Source of the DNA: Arcuatula senhousia
Taxonomy: Eukaryota; Mollusca; Bivalvia; Mytilida; Mytilidae
Direction: 5' to 3'
Assembly (NCBI GenBank): GCA_963971305.1
Contig: OZ020306.1
Coordinates: 55,402,686 to 55,466,685, forward strand
Length of the DNA stretch: 64,000 bases
Under the pieces are notes generated by a model. The model was not told the origin of the DNA. It made no database searches and was given only the letters and a program-made list of their open reading frames with translations. Positions 23,807 through 36,006 of the stretch are shown here, piece by piece (positions within the stretch are counted from its first letter, which is position 1; every line of letters starts with the position of its first letter). A program made the position numbers and the translations under genes.

Positions 23807-25180
23807 GTAGGTAATACAGACAGACAGACAGATGAAGTTCATGCCAGGGATAATATTCACCCTAATGGAACCTCACAAGGTAGGTAATACAGACAGACAG
23901 ACAGATGAAGTTCATGCCAGGGATAATATTCACCCTAATGGAACCTCACAAGGTAGGTGATACAGACAGACAGACAGATGAAGTTCATGCCAGGGATAAT
24001 ATTCACACTAATGAGACCTCACAAGGTAGGTGATACAGACAGACAGACAGATGAAGTTCATGCCAGGGATAATATTCCCCCTAATGGCACCTCACAAGGT
24101 AGGTGATACAGACAGACAGACAGATGAAGTTCATGCCAGGGATAATATTCACCCTAATGGAACCTCACAAGGTAGGTAATACAGACAGACAGACAGATGA
24201 AGTTCATGCCAGGGATAATATTCACCCTAATGGGACCTCACAAGGTAGGTGATACAGACAGACAGACAGATGAAGTTCATGCCAGGGATAATATTCACCC
24301 TAATGGAACCTCACAAGGTAGGTGATACAGACATACAGACAGATGAAGTTCATGCCAGGGATAATATTCACCCTAATGGCACCTCACAAGGTAGGTGATA
24401 CAGACAGACAGACAGATGAAGTTCATGCCAGGGATAATATTCACCCTAATGGCACCTCACAAGGTAGGTGAAACAGACAGACAGACAGATGAAGTTATGC
24501 CAGGGATAATATTCACCCTAATGGCACCTCACAAGGTAGGTGATACAGACAGACAGACAGATGAAGTTCATGCCAGGGATAATATTCACCCTAATGGAAC
24601 CTCACAAGGTAGGTGATACAGACAGACAGACAGATGAAGTTCATGCCAGGGATAATATTCACCCTAATGGCACCTCACAAGGTAGGTGATACAGACAGAC
24701 AGATGAAGTTCATGCCAGGGATAATATTCACCCTAATGGCACCTCACAAGGTAGGTGATACAGACAGACAGACAGACAGACAGACAGATGAAGTTCATGC
24801 CAGGGATAATATTCACCCTACCCGTAATTGGACCTCACAAGGTAGGTGATACAGACCTGCAGACTGACAGATGAAGTTCATGCCAGGGATAATATTCACC
24901 CTAATGGCACCTCACAAGGTAGGTGATACAGACAGACAGACAGATGAAGTTCATGCTAGAGATAATATTCACCCTAATGGCACCTTTCAAGGTAGGTGAT
25001 ACGGACCGACAGACAGGTCTAACCAAGGGCAACACAAAACAGACTGATGAAGGTCATGTTAGGGATAACATTTACTCCATAAGGACCTCTCAAAGTTAGT
25101 GATACAGACAGGTCTAACCAGGAGCAAAATGATACAGATTGGTGAAGACTTTATGTCAGAGATAGCATTCACCCTAATAG
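23755..25180 (+). repeat. Minisatellite of about seventeen 73-bp units, each an exon 3' end plus 5' splice site
   Basis: GAAGTTCATGCCAGGGATAA begins at 23,761 (inside the exon), 23,834, 23,907, 23,980, 24,053, 24,126, 24,199, 24,272, 24,345, 24,418, 24,491, 24,563, 24,636, 24,705, 24,790, 24,873 and 24,946. The period is 73 bp, apart from changes in the number of CAGA repeats and one 1-bp deletion. Each unit ends ACCTCACAAG|GTAGGT or nearly so and is followed by a CAGACAGACAGACAG spacer. Two decayed units follow at about 25,049 and 25,144. Because 73 is not a multiple of three, long frames through the array are incidental. Confidence 0.92.
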
Positions 25181-25184
25181 GACT

Positions 25185-26295
25185 AAGTCTTTCTGTCGTC
25201 CGTCGTCTGTCGTCCGTCGTTCAACTTTTCAAAAATCTTCTTCTCTGAAACCGCTTGGGCAAATGTAATTAAACTTAGTAGGGTTATTCTGTAGTATGTC
25301 CTCTACTACACTATTGTTCGAAATTTTGATTTGACAAAAAACATGGCCGCCATGCCTAAAAATAGAACATAGGGGTAAATTGCAGTTTTTTGCAAATTAC
25401 TCAAAAACCGTAACAGATATCAAAATTCTGGCGAGGGTAAAAGTGATCAGCACCTCAAGATCTACCTGCCCAGAAATTTTCAAGAAGATCCAACAACCGA
25501 TGTAGGAGTTATTGCCCTTTTTCTGGATTTTTTTTCCAAAAAATTACTTATTTAGCTCTATATCTTGAAAACTATACAAGATATTTCAAAAAATTAAATT
25601 GCGTATGACTGAGCACATCAAGATCTACAAAAGTCGTAACAGAGTCAAAGTTGTAGGATCGTTCCTGTAGGAGTTATACCCCTTGGATTGTAAAAATTGA
25701 CCATTTTCACAGTTTTTTGTTCAACTTTTCAAAAACTTCTTCTCTGAAACTGCTTTGTCAAATGAAATGAAACTTGGTAGGGTTGTTCAGTAGTATGTGG
25801 TTAACAAAATTATCGTTCGAAATTTCGATTCGACAAAAAACATGGCCACCATGGCTAAAAATAGAACATAGGGTAAATTGCATTTTTTTGCAAATTACTC
25901 AAAAATGGTAACAGATATTAAAATTCTATTTGGATAATAATGATCAGCACATAAAGATCTACCTGCCCTGAAGTTTTGAAGAAGATCTTACAATGGTTGT
26001 AGGATTTATTGCCTTTTTTCTTTGTTTTTTTTTTTTTAATTTTGCTCTTTTAAGACTTATATTGTGAAAACAATACAAGATATTTGAAAAATTTAAAATG
26101 CATATGGTTAAGCACATAAAGATCTAAAAATTATGTAATGGGGTCAAAGTTGTAAGACCTTTCTTGATAGGAGTTGTTTCCCGTAGAACATTAGAATTGA
26201 TAATTCCACAGAGTAGCAGTCCTTTGTTAAAATATCCAGCATATAAGTATCATCGAATACAAGGTGAGCAATTCAGGCTCCTGGGAGCCTCTAGT
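25185..26295 (+). repeat. Repeat family B, copy 2
   Basis: It begins with GTCCGTCGTCTGTCGTCCGT and ends with GGTGAGCAATTCAGGCTCCT and the palindrome AGGCTCC-TG-GGAGCCT, the same ends as 12,361-13,497. Two internal units of about 500 bp start with TTCAACTTTTCAAAAA and share GACAAAAAACATGGCC and AGCACATMAAGATCTA. The internal units differ from those in copy 1, so the family varies in its core. Confidence 0.6.
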
Positions 26296-26878
26296 TGTAT
26301 TTGCATTTACTAAAGTATTTTTACAATACATACAAATATACCCTCATTGGGTATTGGCAGCAACACTCATTTTTGCATATTATAGTTAAAGCATGTTCAA
26401 TAGTATACCTATTGGTTTAGAGTCATAAGGCCAATGATATACACATTTAAATAAAATGGGACCTTGGTCTTTAAGTATGACACAAAAAATCTAATTTCAG
26501 TCTAAGTAATAAATTTTTATTCTTAGAATTCTTTAAATTGGTTTTGGTAGCTTTTGACCACCTTCATTAAGTACATATTATACACTTCTATCTAAAATGC
26601 CAAGCAGGGCATCTCTAACCATGCTGTTGTATTAATGTACAACCATTTACATTTATATATCTTCACATTTGTGTGCAATGTAAACTTACATGCCAAATTC
26701 TTTTTTTCCATTTGAATGGATTCTGTTATTTGATATAATGATTTGTTGTAACAGATAGCATTATGTAACAGAGCAAGGTTTTAGGTTTGCGAGACGCTCA
26801 CGTCATGTTTGCTGTTAGATATTTGACTCGTCTTTTATTAACGTTTCATTTATTTTCTATTCAGAAAGTGTACTCTTA
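26296..26878. other. Non-coding stretch
   Basis: Nothing recognised. AT-rich sequence between the family B copy and the CTGTGG MITE. Confidence 0.5.
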
Positions 26879-27089
26879 TACTGTGGTTTCATTATTATTC
26901 GTGGGGTATCAATTTTCGTGGGTTTCGTGGGTAGCCTTGAACCACGAAATTTGATATCCCACGAAAAGGAAATTTAACATTGGAATATATGCTGTATACT
27001 AAAGAACCACGAATTTAAGAATTCACGAACTGATGCTTTTTCCCAAACCATGAAAATTGGTACCCACGAAAATAAATGAATCCACAGTA
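26879..27089. mobile_element. MITE with CTGTGG...CCACAG ends and TA target duplication
   Basis: Left TACTGTGGTTTCATTATTAT and the reverse complement of the right end (TACTGTGGATTCATTTATTT) are inverted repeats. Both arms continue through TTCGTGGG and CAATTTTCRTGG. TA flanks both ends. Internal CCACGAA motifs make further hairpins. The 211-bp element has no frame and is of the Tc1/mariner-mobilised type by its target. Confidence 0.8.
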
Positions 27090-27324
27090 AGTAAATCTGA
27101 ACCAAATGAATTAATAGTGGCAACATTCAATTTCAGTTTGTACAAAATTGGAAAAAGTCAATCGAAGTTTGGCATTTATACCCATGTAATTGATTAGATA
27201 TCTCAAGTTCACAAATGTCCGAAGTACCAACTAATGTTTGGGTATTGCTCTTCTATAATTATCTCTTCACACAGACGAATAGATGGCTAGAATGATCAAA
27301 TATATTATAATGATATATTTTTTT

Positions 27325-28440
27325 GTGGACATTGCCACTACTGTATTAAGTGGACATTTGCCTCTGGTAGTTGCCATCAAAGTCTAAAATATTGTGTACT
27401 GTTGATTTTCATGTATATATAGACTGTTTAGTGCTAAAATGTATTTAGTGGACATTTGCCCGATTATGCACTCTAATTTGACCTCTAAGATTATTGTGAT
27501 GTCTGTACTGTTGTAGGCCATATGATTATATAGGGTGCTGAGTATAGTTTTGCAAAGTGACGTCGTCTGATCAAAGCAATGTCTTTTCCCAGGCTGGAAG
27601 TAAAAAATGTCATCAGTTGAGTCATGGACAATTATATATCAATAAAAAGATAAAAATAGCCTCCTTGTGTGACACCCAACATATATAAAGAAATATGAGT
27701 GATTGTTTACTGAAAAAGCCCCCAAAATTGACAAAAAGGGGGGAATTTCTGCTGAAAATATGCCCTTCCATGCCATTTTCGAGGACTAGAAACACTTACT
27801 TGGGACAAAATTTCTAATATTATGCACAGTGCATTTTAAAAAGCATGTCTCATGGAATAAAAATTGCACACAAAAAGGGTACGCTTTCCAGCTCTCTGGA
27901 GAAATATTTCTGTTTACCTGAAAAGTTGAGTTTTGTCACATTGAAAAAATGGCGGTTTCCACAGTTCACTCCCTTCATATAATTTTTTTTTTAAACAATT
28001 TTTTTTTTTAACAATCAAACATGTCTTGGCACTTTTTATGGAGAGAAACATCTAAATTTTTAGAATATTACAAAAAGTTGAACATTCAGACATGTTTCTA
28101 TAAATACACAGGGATTCCATTACCCATGATTCTTTTAATGAAGTGAAACTCACTAGTATTTTGTACGAAACAGTGTCTTGCATCGATATATAGAGAGATT
28201 CTTTGATGCTAAAATGTATTAAGTCGACATTTGCCTGATTATGCACTCTGATTTGACCTCTCAAATTATTGTGATGTGTACTGTTGTAGGCCATGTGACT
28301 ATATATATAAAGACGCTTTGGTGCTTCAATGTATTTAGTGGACATTTGCCTGATTATGCACTCTATTTGAGTCTTTGATATTTATTGTGATGTGTACTGC
28401 TGCAGGACATGTGTACCTGATTGTTTGTATAGACCTGATT
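27325..28440 (+). repeat. Dispersed 115-bp repeat, three clear copies plus a partial one
   Basis: A unit containing GTGGACATTTGCCYGATTAT, GCACTCT and TTATTGTGATGTSTACTG occurs at about 27,430-27,535, 28,200-28,310 and 28,315-28,430. A partial match (AGTGGACATTTGCC) is at about 27,350. The first clear copy is separated from the tandem pair by about 660 bp of unrelated sequence. No coding role is apparent. Confidence 0.6.
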
Positions 28441-29785
28441 GTGTAACATGCTGCTACTGACTGCCAGAGGCTTGTTTACAAGTGGAAAAATTCATTTTCT
28501 AAAAACATCTTTCTCATTGGGCTTTCACCTATTTTGTGAAGCAGTACAAGAAATAATTTTAATAGCATTGCCTTAAGATATTAGACATTTTCTATATGTC
28601 TCACTGTTATACAGAATGAAGATAAGATTCTAGACTTAGATCCAGTTACGTTTTAATTTTATTGAGGAATTTGATTGTCTGATGAAATACATGCTTGTAT
28701 TGTTTTGTAGGAAATAGTGTTCCCTGCAGGATTTGTGATGGAAATTTCACTCTGCATAGGTTTTTGCATTACTTACTTTTTACAATTATACAAGTGACAT
28801 TGCAGTAACATGGGACTGTCTGATTCAATTAAAACATTTCTGTCACAAAGATCTGCTTTAATTCCATGGGAAAATCAAATTTTTTTAAAGACCCAGATAT
28901 AGACTAAATTTACAGACAGAAAATCTTTTGGGGAAAGTCGTTTGAGATATGAATAGAGGAGTTGAAATAGACAAGTTTTAATTCTACACGCTATGCCTAG
29001 CATATGATATCTTCCTTATTGCTGTTGTCAAACCATGACAGAAATTATGTAAAGGAAAAAATTATGGGGGTTTTGATATTTCCTGTTTGTGGCCAGATTT
29101 CACAAAGTGAAAGTACGTGTTATAAAAGAGTTTATGTCTGGCATTGCAGTTATGGCAGGTGGATAGAGAGAAAAAAATAAACAGTTTTATCAGCAATTTT
29201 TACAGCGATCTTGATACTTGGTTAGTCATTCAGCATTGACATGAAATTCCACATCAGGAAATTCAATTTTAAGTCTGCTGCACACCTGGTACTCCAGCTA
29301 CTTTTAGTGTTTCTGTTATAGAAATTTATGGTGTATTAAAAATGGTATGTTCCTTGCTGGATTTTTAGGCTTGTGTGAATGTCCTATATGTCAATACATA
29401 TTGAAATCCCATCCCCTCAGAAAAAAAGAAACACTTCGTTGTTAAAGTACACCAAGAGACATACCATGAATGAATACTGATAGTGGTACACCATTGTAAG
29501 AGTTGTAGCCCATATATTTTATAAATGTTTTTAAATTGTTCTAAATAATCATTCCCTCTAAATGTAAAATGAATTTTTGGAGAATAATCGATATAAATTC
29601 TCCAACCAGAAAAAGGATAATTGTTATGTCTGTAATATTACAGTTTTCAGTCACAGTATTTAGTCTCTTGGTGCACAGTATGTAATGGTGAAATATAGTA
29701 TGACTGAATATTTAGGGTTTTGTTGAGTTGTTCTATATTATCGGTAATTAGCCGCTTTTCCCTTTGATCTCATCGATCGTCCTGA
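28441..29785. other. Non-coding stretch
   Basis: No gene, inverted repeat or tandem repeat that I can support. Confidence 0.45.
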
Positions 29786-29789
29786 TATT

Positions 29790-30185
29790 TTTATGCCCCC
29801 GCGACAACATGTCATGGGGCATTAAGCTTTACTCATGTCCGTCCGTACGTCCGTACGAATTTCCGTCAAGCTTTTCTCAGAAACCATAAATGGGAATAAC
29901 TTGAAACTTAGTAGAATGGTTCAGTATGACAAACTATACGTCCTAAGCCAATTTTAGACCTGTCGGACATCTACTTCCTGTTTGGGGCTGGATCGATACC
30001 AATATCGACATGAAAATTTCTGTCAAGCTTTTCTCAGAAACGTACATGGGAATGATTTGAAACTTGGTAGGATGGTTTAGTATGATAAACTATGCGTCCT
30101 AAGCGACTTTTAGACCTGTCGGAGTTCAACTTTTTATTTGAGGCCAGCCGGGGCATCCGTGTCCCATGGACACATTCTTTCTTTA
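29790..30185 (+). repeat. Dispersed repeat family C, copy 2 (best preserved)
   Basis: It opens with ATGCCCCCGCGACAACATGT and CATGGGGCAT, a hairpin, followed by GTCCGTCCGTACGTCCGTAC. Two about 145-bp units share GTCAAGCTTTTCTCAGAAAC, ATGGTTYAGTATGA and TTTTAGACCTGTCGGA. It ends GGGGCATCCGTGTCCCATGG and ACACATTCTTTCTTTA, as in the other copies. Confidence 0.65.
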
Positions 30186-30324
30186 ATTAGTATCATGGAC
30201 AGTCCATGATACAGGAAAATATCAGGTGGGAGCATTTAACTGTGACGCCATGTGATGAAATGTGACATGATATGGGATATCATGTGACATTATTGTACGG
30301 AAAACTTGCTAAATGTGTGTATTT

Positions 30325-30540
30325 TTGTCCCCCGAGCGGGATCATAGAAATGCTGGGCGTCCGTCCATCACACTTTTTGTTAGCCCTCTCAAGGCTACAA
30401 ATTTTGTCGGATTTTCATGAAATTTCTACCAAATATTTATATCACTTATACCTTGATCAAGTTCGAAAATCAGCATTTTTTTAATTATTTTTGTAGGAGT
30501 TATGGGACTTTGACCATAAAAGAGACTGTTTTTTCAGGAC
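30325..30540 (+). repeat. Repeat family D, single unit
   Basis: It starts TGTCCCCCGAGCGGGATCAT and contains TTTTCATGAAATTTCTACCA, ATACCTTGATCAAGTTCG and GTAGGAGTTATGGGACTTTG. These motifs recur in tandem at 47,790-48,285. Confidence 0.6.
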
Positions 30541-30680
30541 CCAGGAGATAAATAGAATATTATATTCTTTCCTTTTTGATACTATCTACATCTAGTCTAC
30601 TCACCTAGATATAGATGAGTATCAAACAGGAAAGTACATTATATTCTATATAAAAACTTTAACACGGCCTAAGTATGTAT

Positions 30681-31035
30681 AGTTTAAACATATTTATTTA
30701 CCCTGGATTGGGAAACAAGCTTAATGCTTATATTAATCCCTCTCCAGCTAGCAGATTGCGAGTGTGGCCTTTGTAGCGGCCCCCATTGAGCCTACTCTTA
30801 TCGAAATCTACAAAGGGGTTTTTAACGTGCATAGGGTATTGCTCTCCCATACACGGGACAACCTTTTTTCGTCCCTTCCGAAGGACTAGCATCGGTTCTT
30901 GAGACCATCCTCGCAAATGGTGTCAAGAGAGAGTCGGAAAATTGGTTCATGAAATTTTCACCCCTGACGAGGATCGAACCACGAACCACGGTGTTAGTAG
31001 CCCGACGCGTTAACCACTACACCACCGGCTCTCTT
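30681..31035 (-). mobile_element. tRNA-derived SINE, essentially full length
   Basis: On the minus strand the 5' end (near 31,030) reads AGAGCCGGTGGTGTAGTGGT with A-box character. B-box-like GGTTCGATCCTCG follows about 45 bp later, giving a tRNA-like RNA polymerase III head. A body with CAATACCCTATGCACGTTAA and GGGGGCCGCTACAAAGGCC follows. The 3' end is AATAAATATGTTTAAACTA. The body and 3' end match the copy at 50,561-50,727 closely and 20,508-20,690 distantly. Confidence 0.8.
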
Positions 31036-33667
31036 ATGTTAGACCTGCTACTCAGTGCATATCAGCAAGATTTAATTGATTGATCGTGATATAATGAAAC
31101 AGACAGAAAAGACGACATTTCAATTGTTACATCATTAACACTCAAATTACTGAAAAAGGAATCGGCTGTATGACTTGCTAGGCATGGAATTATGTAAGTG
31201 GCAACCGTACAAAAGTGTCATAATTGTAGAAACTGACAATTTTTTTTAAGAATGGAATAGATATTTAAGTACGATTAGTTTGTTGCCTCCAACAAACTGA
31301 GGAAGAAGGGGATAAATATTTCTGTCCGTCTGTAGTGATTCCATGTGTCTTATTTTTATGCCGCCTGCCTACCAAATAAGGTGAAACTATAGTACCGTAA
31401 CATGAAAGGATTAAAAGTCCTGGCTGAATATTGTTTACCTCTTGTCGATTGAACATCTTAAATTCTTAACATCTGAATTCATCTAAATCTTAATTATTGT
31501 GACTTGTATATAATTTGGGAAAATTAAAAGGAGTTCAAGGTCTTGGCTTTTCTTTCTTTTTTTTATCGCTGAGCACTAATTATAGATTATTTAGGAGGTA
31601 ACATTTCCAGAATCAGCAGTGAGACCTGTGTTTAAGATCATGGAAGTGAAAAAACATCAATAATCTGTTAATCTTTTTTTGCACTAATAATAATTGTGTT
31701 CTATGTATAGAAGGGGTTTTTCTTTGGCAAACTTAAGAAGGTTATGAATCATGTGCATCTACTTTAAACAGTAAACAGTTACCAATGGTCCCTTTAAAGA
31801 CTGGTGTCTATTTTTCATTGTGGGTGTTTTAATGTTGCTGGTATATGTAGGTCGTGTCACGTACACCTAATCCGCATCATGTTTATAATTTTTTAACGTT
31901 ACACAGTTGGCTTACTAAGTATCAAAGTCTTTAGTATCAAGCAGTAATTATCTATCTCAAGGGAGATGCCTCATTTGGATATTTTTCAAGGGAACATAAA
32001 ACCAAGGAAAATTTGACAAGAAATAGCTTTAAGACTTTTTATATGCTGAGAAATTATTAGGGTCTACAATGGAAGAGTGTGACTTTAGATTCAGTAATTC
32101 AGTATTTTTATCCACGTTGCTAAACTTCAGATTTGTTTATCTGAAAATCCACTAAAACAAAACAATGACATAGCTATAAGATATTTATATGCAGGGGAAA
32201 ACTGTGATACTAGTTTTAGATTTTACATCCATATATGTTTGCCTGTCCTTGTTAGTCAAATTTAATTGCTCCAAATTTCTGATGAAAGTGAATCTTGGCT
32301 TGAACAAATGAATTAGAAGTCAGTGTGCAATTATGATGGTCTTTTATAGTATCAGTTTTGCATTACAGAATGGAAGAACATTCTTATAATGTTTCAAATC
32401 TAATTGCCCTAGATTTTTGTTGAATCTGCTTGTACAAATGGCTTCTTTCATAACACCAGTTTTGCGATGCAGTAACAGACTTTATTGTACAATAACAAGA
32501 TCACTTGTCTGACTTCTGTTCTTCTCCGTAATAGAAGGACTTTGATATTAAATTATTGAACCCTCGACCAAATCACATTCGTAGATAAATTCAATAAAGT
32601 AAAACTCCTTTTTAGTTTGATGACACTTCCCATAATAGGTCTATCTTATTGGGCATAATTTGTATGGATCCTTCTATAGGCTGTAAGACCAAGTTAATTC
32701 GATTAGCCAAACCTTCCACGTTAACTGTTCAGGGTTACTCTGTGTTTGTAGAAATCTTTTATATTCTGAACCAGTACGAAATGTGATTAAATCATTTTAT
32801 GTTGAGCTCTTTTTATGGAGATTTTTTTTTACAATATGAAGTTAGAGGCATTTAGATTGGGTTCTTGTGATTATCTTATAAGTGATATTGTTTTGTAGAA
32901 GTGGAAGGCTTTTTTATTAGCTCAGAACGGTACAGAGAAATGTGTATAAGATAGATACACTGGACTTGCAATGAAATAATACTGTTAAAGAAAAATATTT
33001 GCAATGGATTTATTTTTTTACAAATTTGCATGCACAAAAATAAACATGAAAAATTTGCTCTCCATATCAAACTAAAAGTGCAATCACTAGTTAAGTGCAA
33101 GTTCTTGTACATGTATAAAAAACAACACTTTGAAGTGATTTATATGTTTCAATAGAAGTGATCAAAATAAAGTTATAATAATTATGGTTAATTTTAATGG
33201 AAAAATTAATTTGTTATTGTCAATATGTATATCGAGAGCCTTGAACTTTATTTGGTCAGTTTTCTTATGCAAATATATTCATGATTTTATACTGTTTCTG
33301 ACAGCTTTTGCTTCAGTGTCAAAATCACAGTTGTTAACAGAGTGTTTTCTTCAAAATGAATGAAGCAATTTGTAGCTTCCATCTTCAAAATTAAGTTATT
33401 TGTATCATATTGTGTCTATAGGAATAAATGTATTCGAATTTTTATTGTATCTATATACTTATTGAATTCCATGCTGTGATAATGGATCTTTATAATTGTC
33501 TTATGTATGAAAAAAAAAAATAGACTATCAAATATACATGATTACTTTGCTCATGAAGTAACAAGAACTGCACATTTCTGGGTAACTTTGATGATTTATA
33601 CAAGTACACCTAATCATACTTAATAACACTGGTGATTAACAGGTATTTTGAGTTGTAACAGACCACT

Positions 33668-33778
33668 GGTTGTGTTTCATAAAGCGATCACTATTTGACA
33701 TGCTCATTATGATAATCCCATGTAGATTAAATGGGTCCACATGCACGTTAGACTAAAGATCAATTTATGAAACAGCAC
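33668..33778. mobile_element. Short GTGTTTCATAAA inverted-repeat element
   Basis: GTTGTGTTTCATAAAGCGAT on the left mirrors ATCAATTTATGAAACAGCAC on the right (reverse complement GTGCTGTTTCATAAATTGAT). Total length is about 110 bp, without a frame. Ends are weak and the call is tentative. Confidence 0.5.
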
Positions 33779-34495
33779 CCTGAATCATTTATATTGACCC
33801 TCATTCCTGAATTTTAATAATAAATTTTAGGGAACATTTGACCCAACTCCTGAATTATAATGGTAAAGTTAAGGGAACATAGAAACCATATCTGTCCACA
33901 GATCTTTTGAATGATTGGGAATTTAAAAGTATAAAGTGAATGAAACATTACTTGTATATGAATTGCTTATGATGATGAAACAATTCAAATATCTTGTCTC
34001 CCTTCCAACTGCACTTTTCACACAATGGCAGAAGCTGAATGAACATAATGTGAATGAAGAAATTTCATTAGTCTAGGACATCTTTCAAACTTGTAAGAGA
34101 TATATGGGACTTGTGACTTTTTCAGTACTGGTATTATGAAATGCTGAAGACTTCTAGCAATTGAACTCCTGAATGCAATGTCAGATAAAAAGGACTTTTT
34201 TTATATTAGAAGAAGGATTTGTAAAAGGATGTGTAGATGTTATTATTAAATTGCTAAATATTCTCAACATTACTGTTAATTCTATTAATTGAACATTGAG
34301 TCATAGCTTAAAAATGTCTTAATGAATTGTTAGAAACTTTAAAATGGATTGCTTTGAAATTTTACAGAATATAGATTCATGTATTTGGTTCCATTATATG
34401 CCTAAAAAGGAACAAAAAAGTATAACATATTAGGGTAATGAATGAAAATTGGGAATTTTGTCATGAGTAGAATTCAATTTACACAAGTTGCATTA

Positions 34496-34826
34496 TCACT
34501 CCAAGGAACACACGTATCGAGCCAGGTAATTTTTACTAACACTTTATATAGGTGAATAAAGTCTAAAGATTTTTACTAACATGTTAAGGATTTTTCATAA
34601 CCCTATTTTTATGTTGTATGGAAAGCCGTAGTGGATCTCCGCATTAACAATTTATTTACAATTGGTGTCAATGGGGAAATGAGCGCAGCCTTAATGATTT
34701 TTAAGAAAAGTTATGTCATTCGATTTGCTTTGATAAGTATAAAGTTAATGCAGATGATTATAAGAGAAATCTTTTGCAGAGTTTAGTAAAAATTACCTGG
34801 ATCGTTTCGCTTGTTCCTAGGAGTGA
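34496..34826. mobile_element. 331-bp MITE with TTA target duplication
   Basis: Left TCACTCCAAGGAACACACG and the reverse-complemented right end TCACTCCTAGGAACAAGCG are inverted repeats that continue through CCAGGTAATTTTTACTAA (about 48 bp, imperfect). TTA is present at 34,493-34,495 and 34,827-34,829, consistent with PIF/Harbinger-type integration. There is no coding capacity. Confidence 0.75.
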
Positions 34827-35910
34827 TTATTTCTTCTTCTTTTTTTTTAACAAAATAAGTACTTTTATCAATTGTAAGGTATCCCTGTAAAACCTATCTG
34901 ACTTATATTCTAGGGTAAAATCGAAATATATCAAATTTATCATTTATCATTTGACAGTCATATGCAATATTTATTGTATGAGAGACAATTTATTTTCCAC
35001 AATATTCATGCAATAACCCTTTAAGTGCTTAGCAGACTGAACACCTTACATAAAAGTGGGTTTTATTGTTGGTGAATGTCACAAACTTTGCAGTCATACA
35101 ATTGCACTAGTGCAATATCAAAATATATTGCCATTGTTTTCTATTGGGGAATTATATTGCTATACAATAACATATAATAATTTGCTCTTATTTATAAAGT
35201 AATGGCATTAAAATGTTGTTATCATTTAATGATTGCAACTTAATGAGTCAGTCATCTTTCTTGTTTTTTTTATTCGTCTCAATGTCATCTCATTTTTCAC
35301 TTCATTGTCCTCATGCTCCGAAGATTTCCTCCCGGCCATTGTTTGTCAAGAATTATGACATAAATCCGTCTAATTGCCATTCAGTTCTGCAACAAGATTG
35401 GCCGAATAGTCATGGCCTATAATTACCCAAGACCTAAGTATACTACTGTCTTGTCCAGGACTAATTTGATTCTGAAGCTAAAGTTATTTTATGTCTAGGC
35501 AAGAATGAACATGATGGCAATTATTTTCGCCTTGTTTTTTCATCCCATATATGTCAATTCTATTCATATCATTGTTTATTGCTTCAGTGATAAAATTTGA
35601 TTATGTCCGATTCTCCAGTTTTCTGTAATGCTGAGATAATCCGGGAAATTATACGGCTGACAGGATACAGATTGTTGACCAAAGGGCATGATGTTTTTCT
35701 CAAGTATGAAATATGTTATGTAGTGATGGTCAAGATAATATAAAGACATATTTTCTAGATGCTTTTAGGGACCTTGGCAATATAGAAATAAGCAGAAACA
35801 AATAAATTATAAGACTTGTATTGTCTAAAATAAAACATTCTTTATTTCATTGATTTGTTGAAGAAACTCATCACTTGGAGCAAGTAAAAACGAACAAACA
35901 GTTCAATAAT

Positions 35911-36006
35911 GGTGGACAGGGCATATCAAAACATAATTGAAGTTCACTAATGTTGGACAGGGCATACCAAAACATAATTGAAGTTCACTAATGTTGGACA
36001 GGGCAA
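35911..36006 (+). repeat. 41-bp tandem repeat, about 2.3 copies
   Basis: TGGACAGGGCATAYCAAAAC begins at 35,913 and 35,954, with a partial third copy at 35,995. The copies are nearly identical. Confidence 0.85.

Noticed and set aside
24395..24849. Long open frames across the 73-bp array
   Set aside because: They arise from repetition of one unit and change frame at each unit because 73 is not a multiple of 3. Translation shows repeated peptides only.
30955..31035. Functional tRNA gene on the minus strand
   Set aside because: A and B boxes are present but the acceptor stem does not close and the segment continues into a repeated SINE body.
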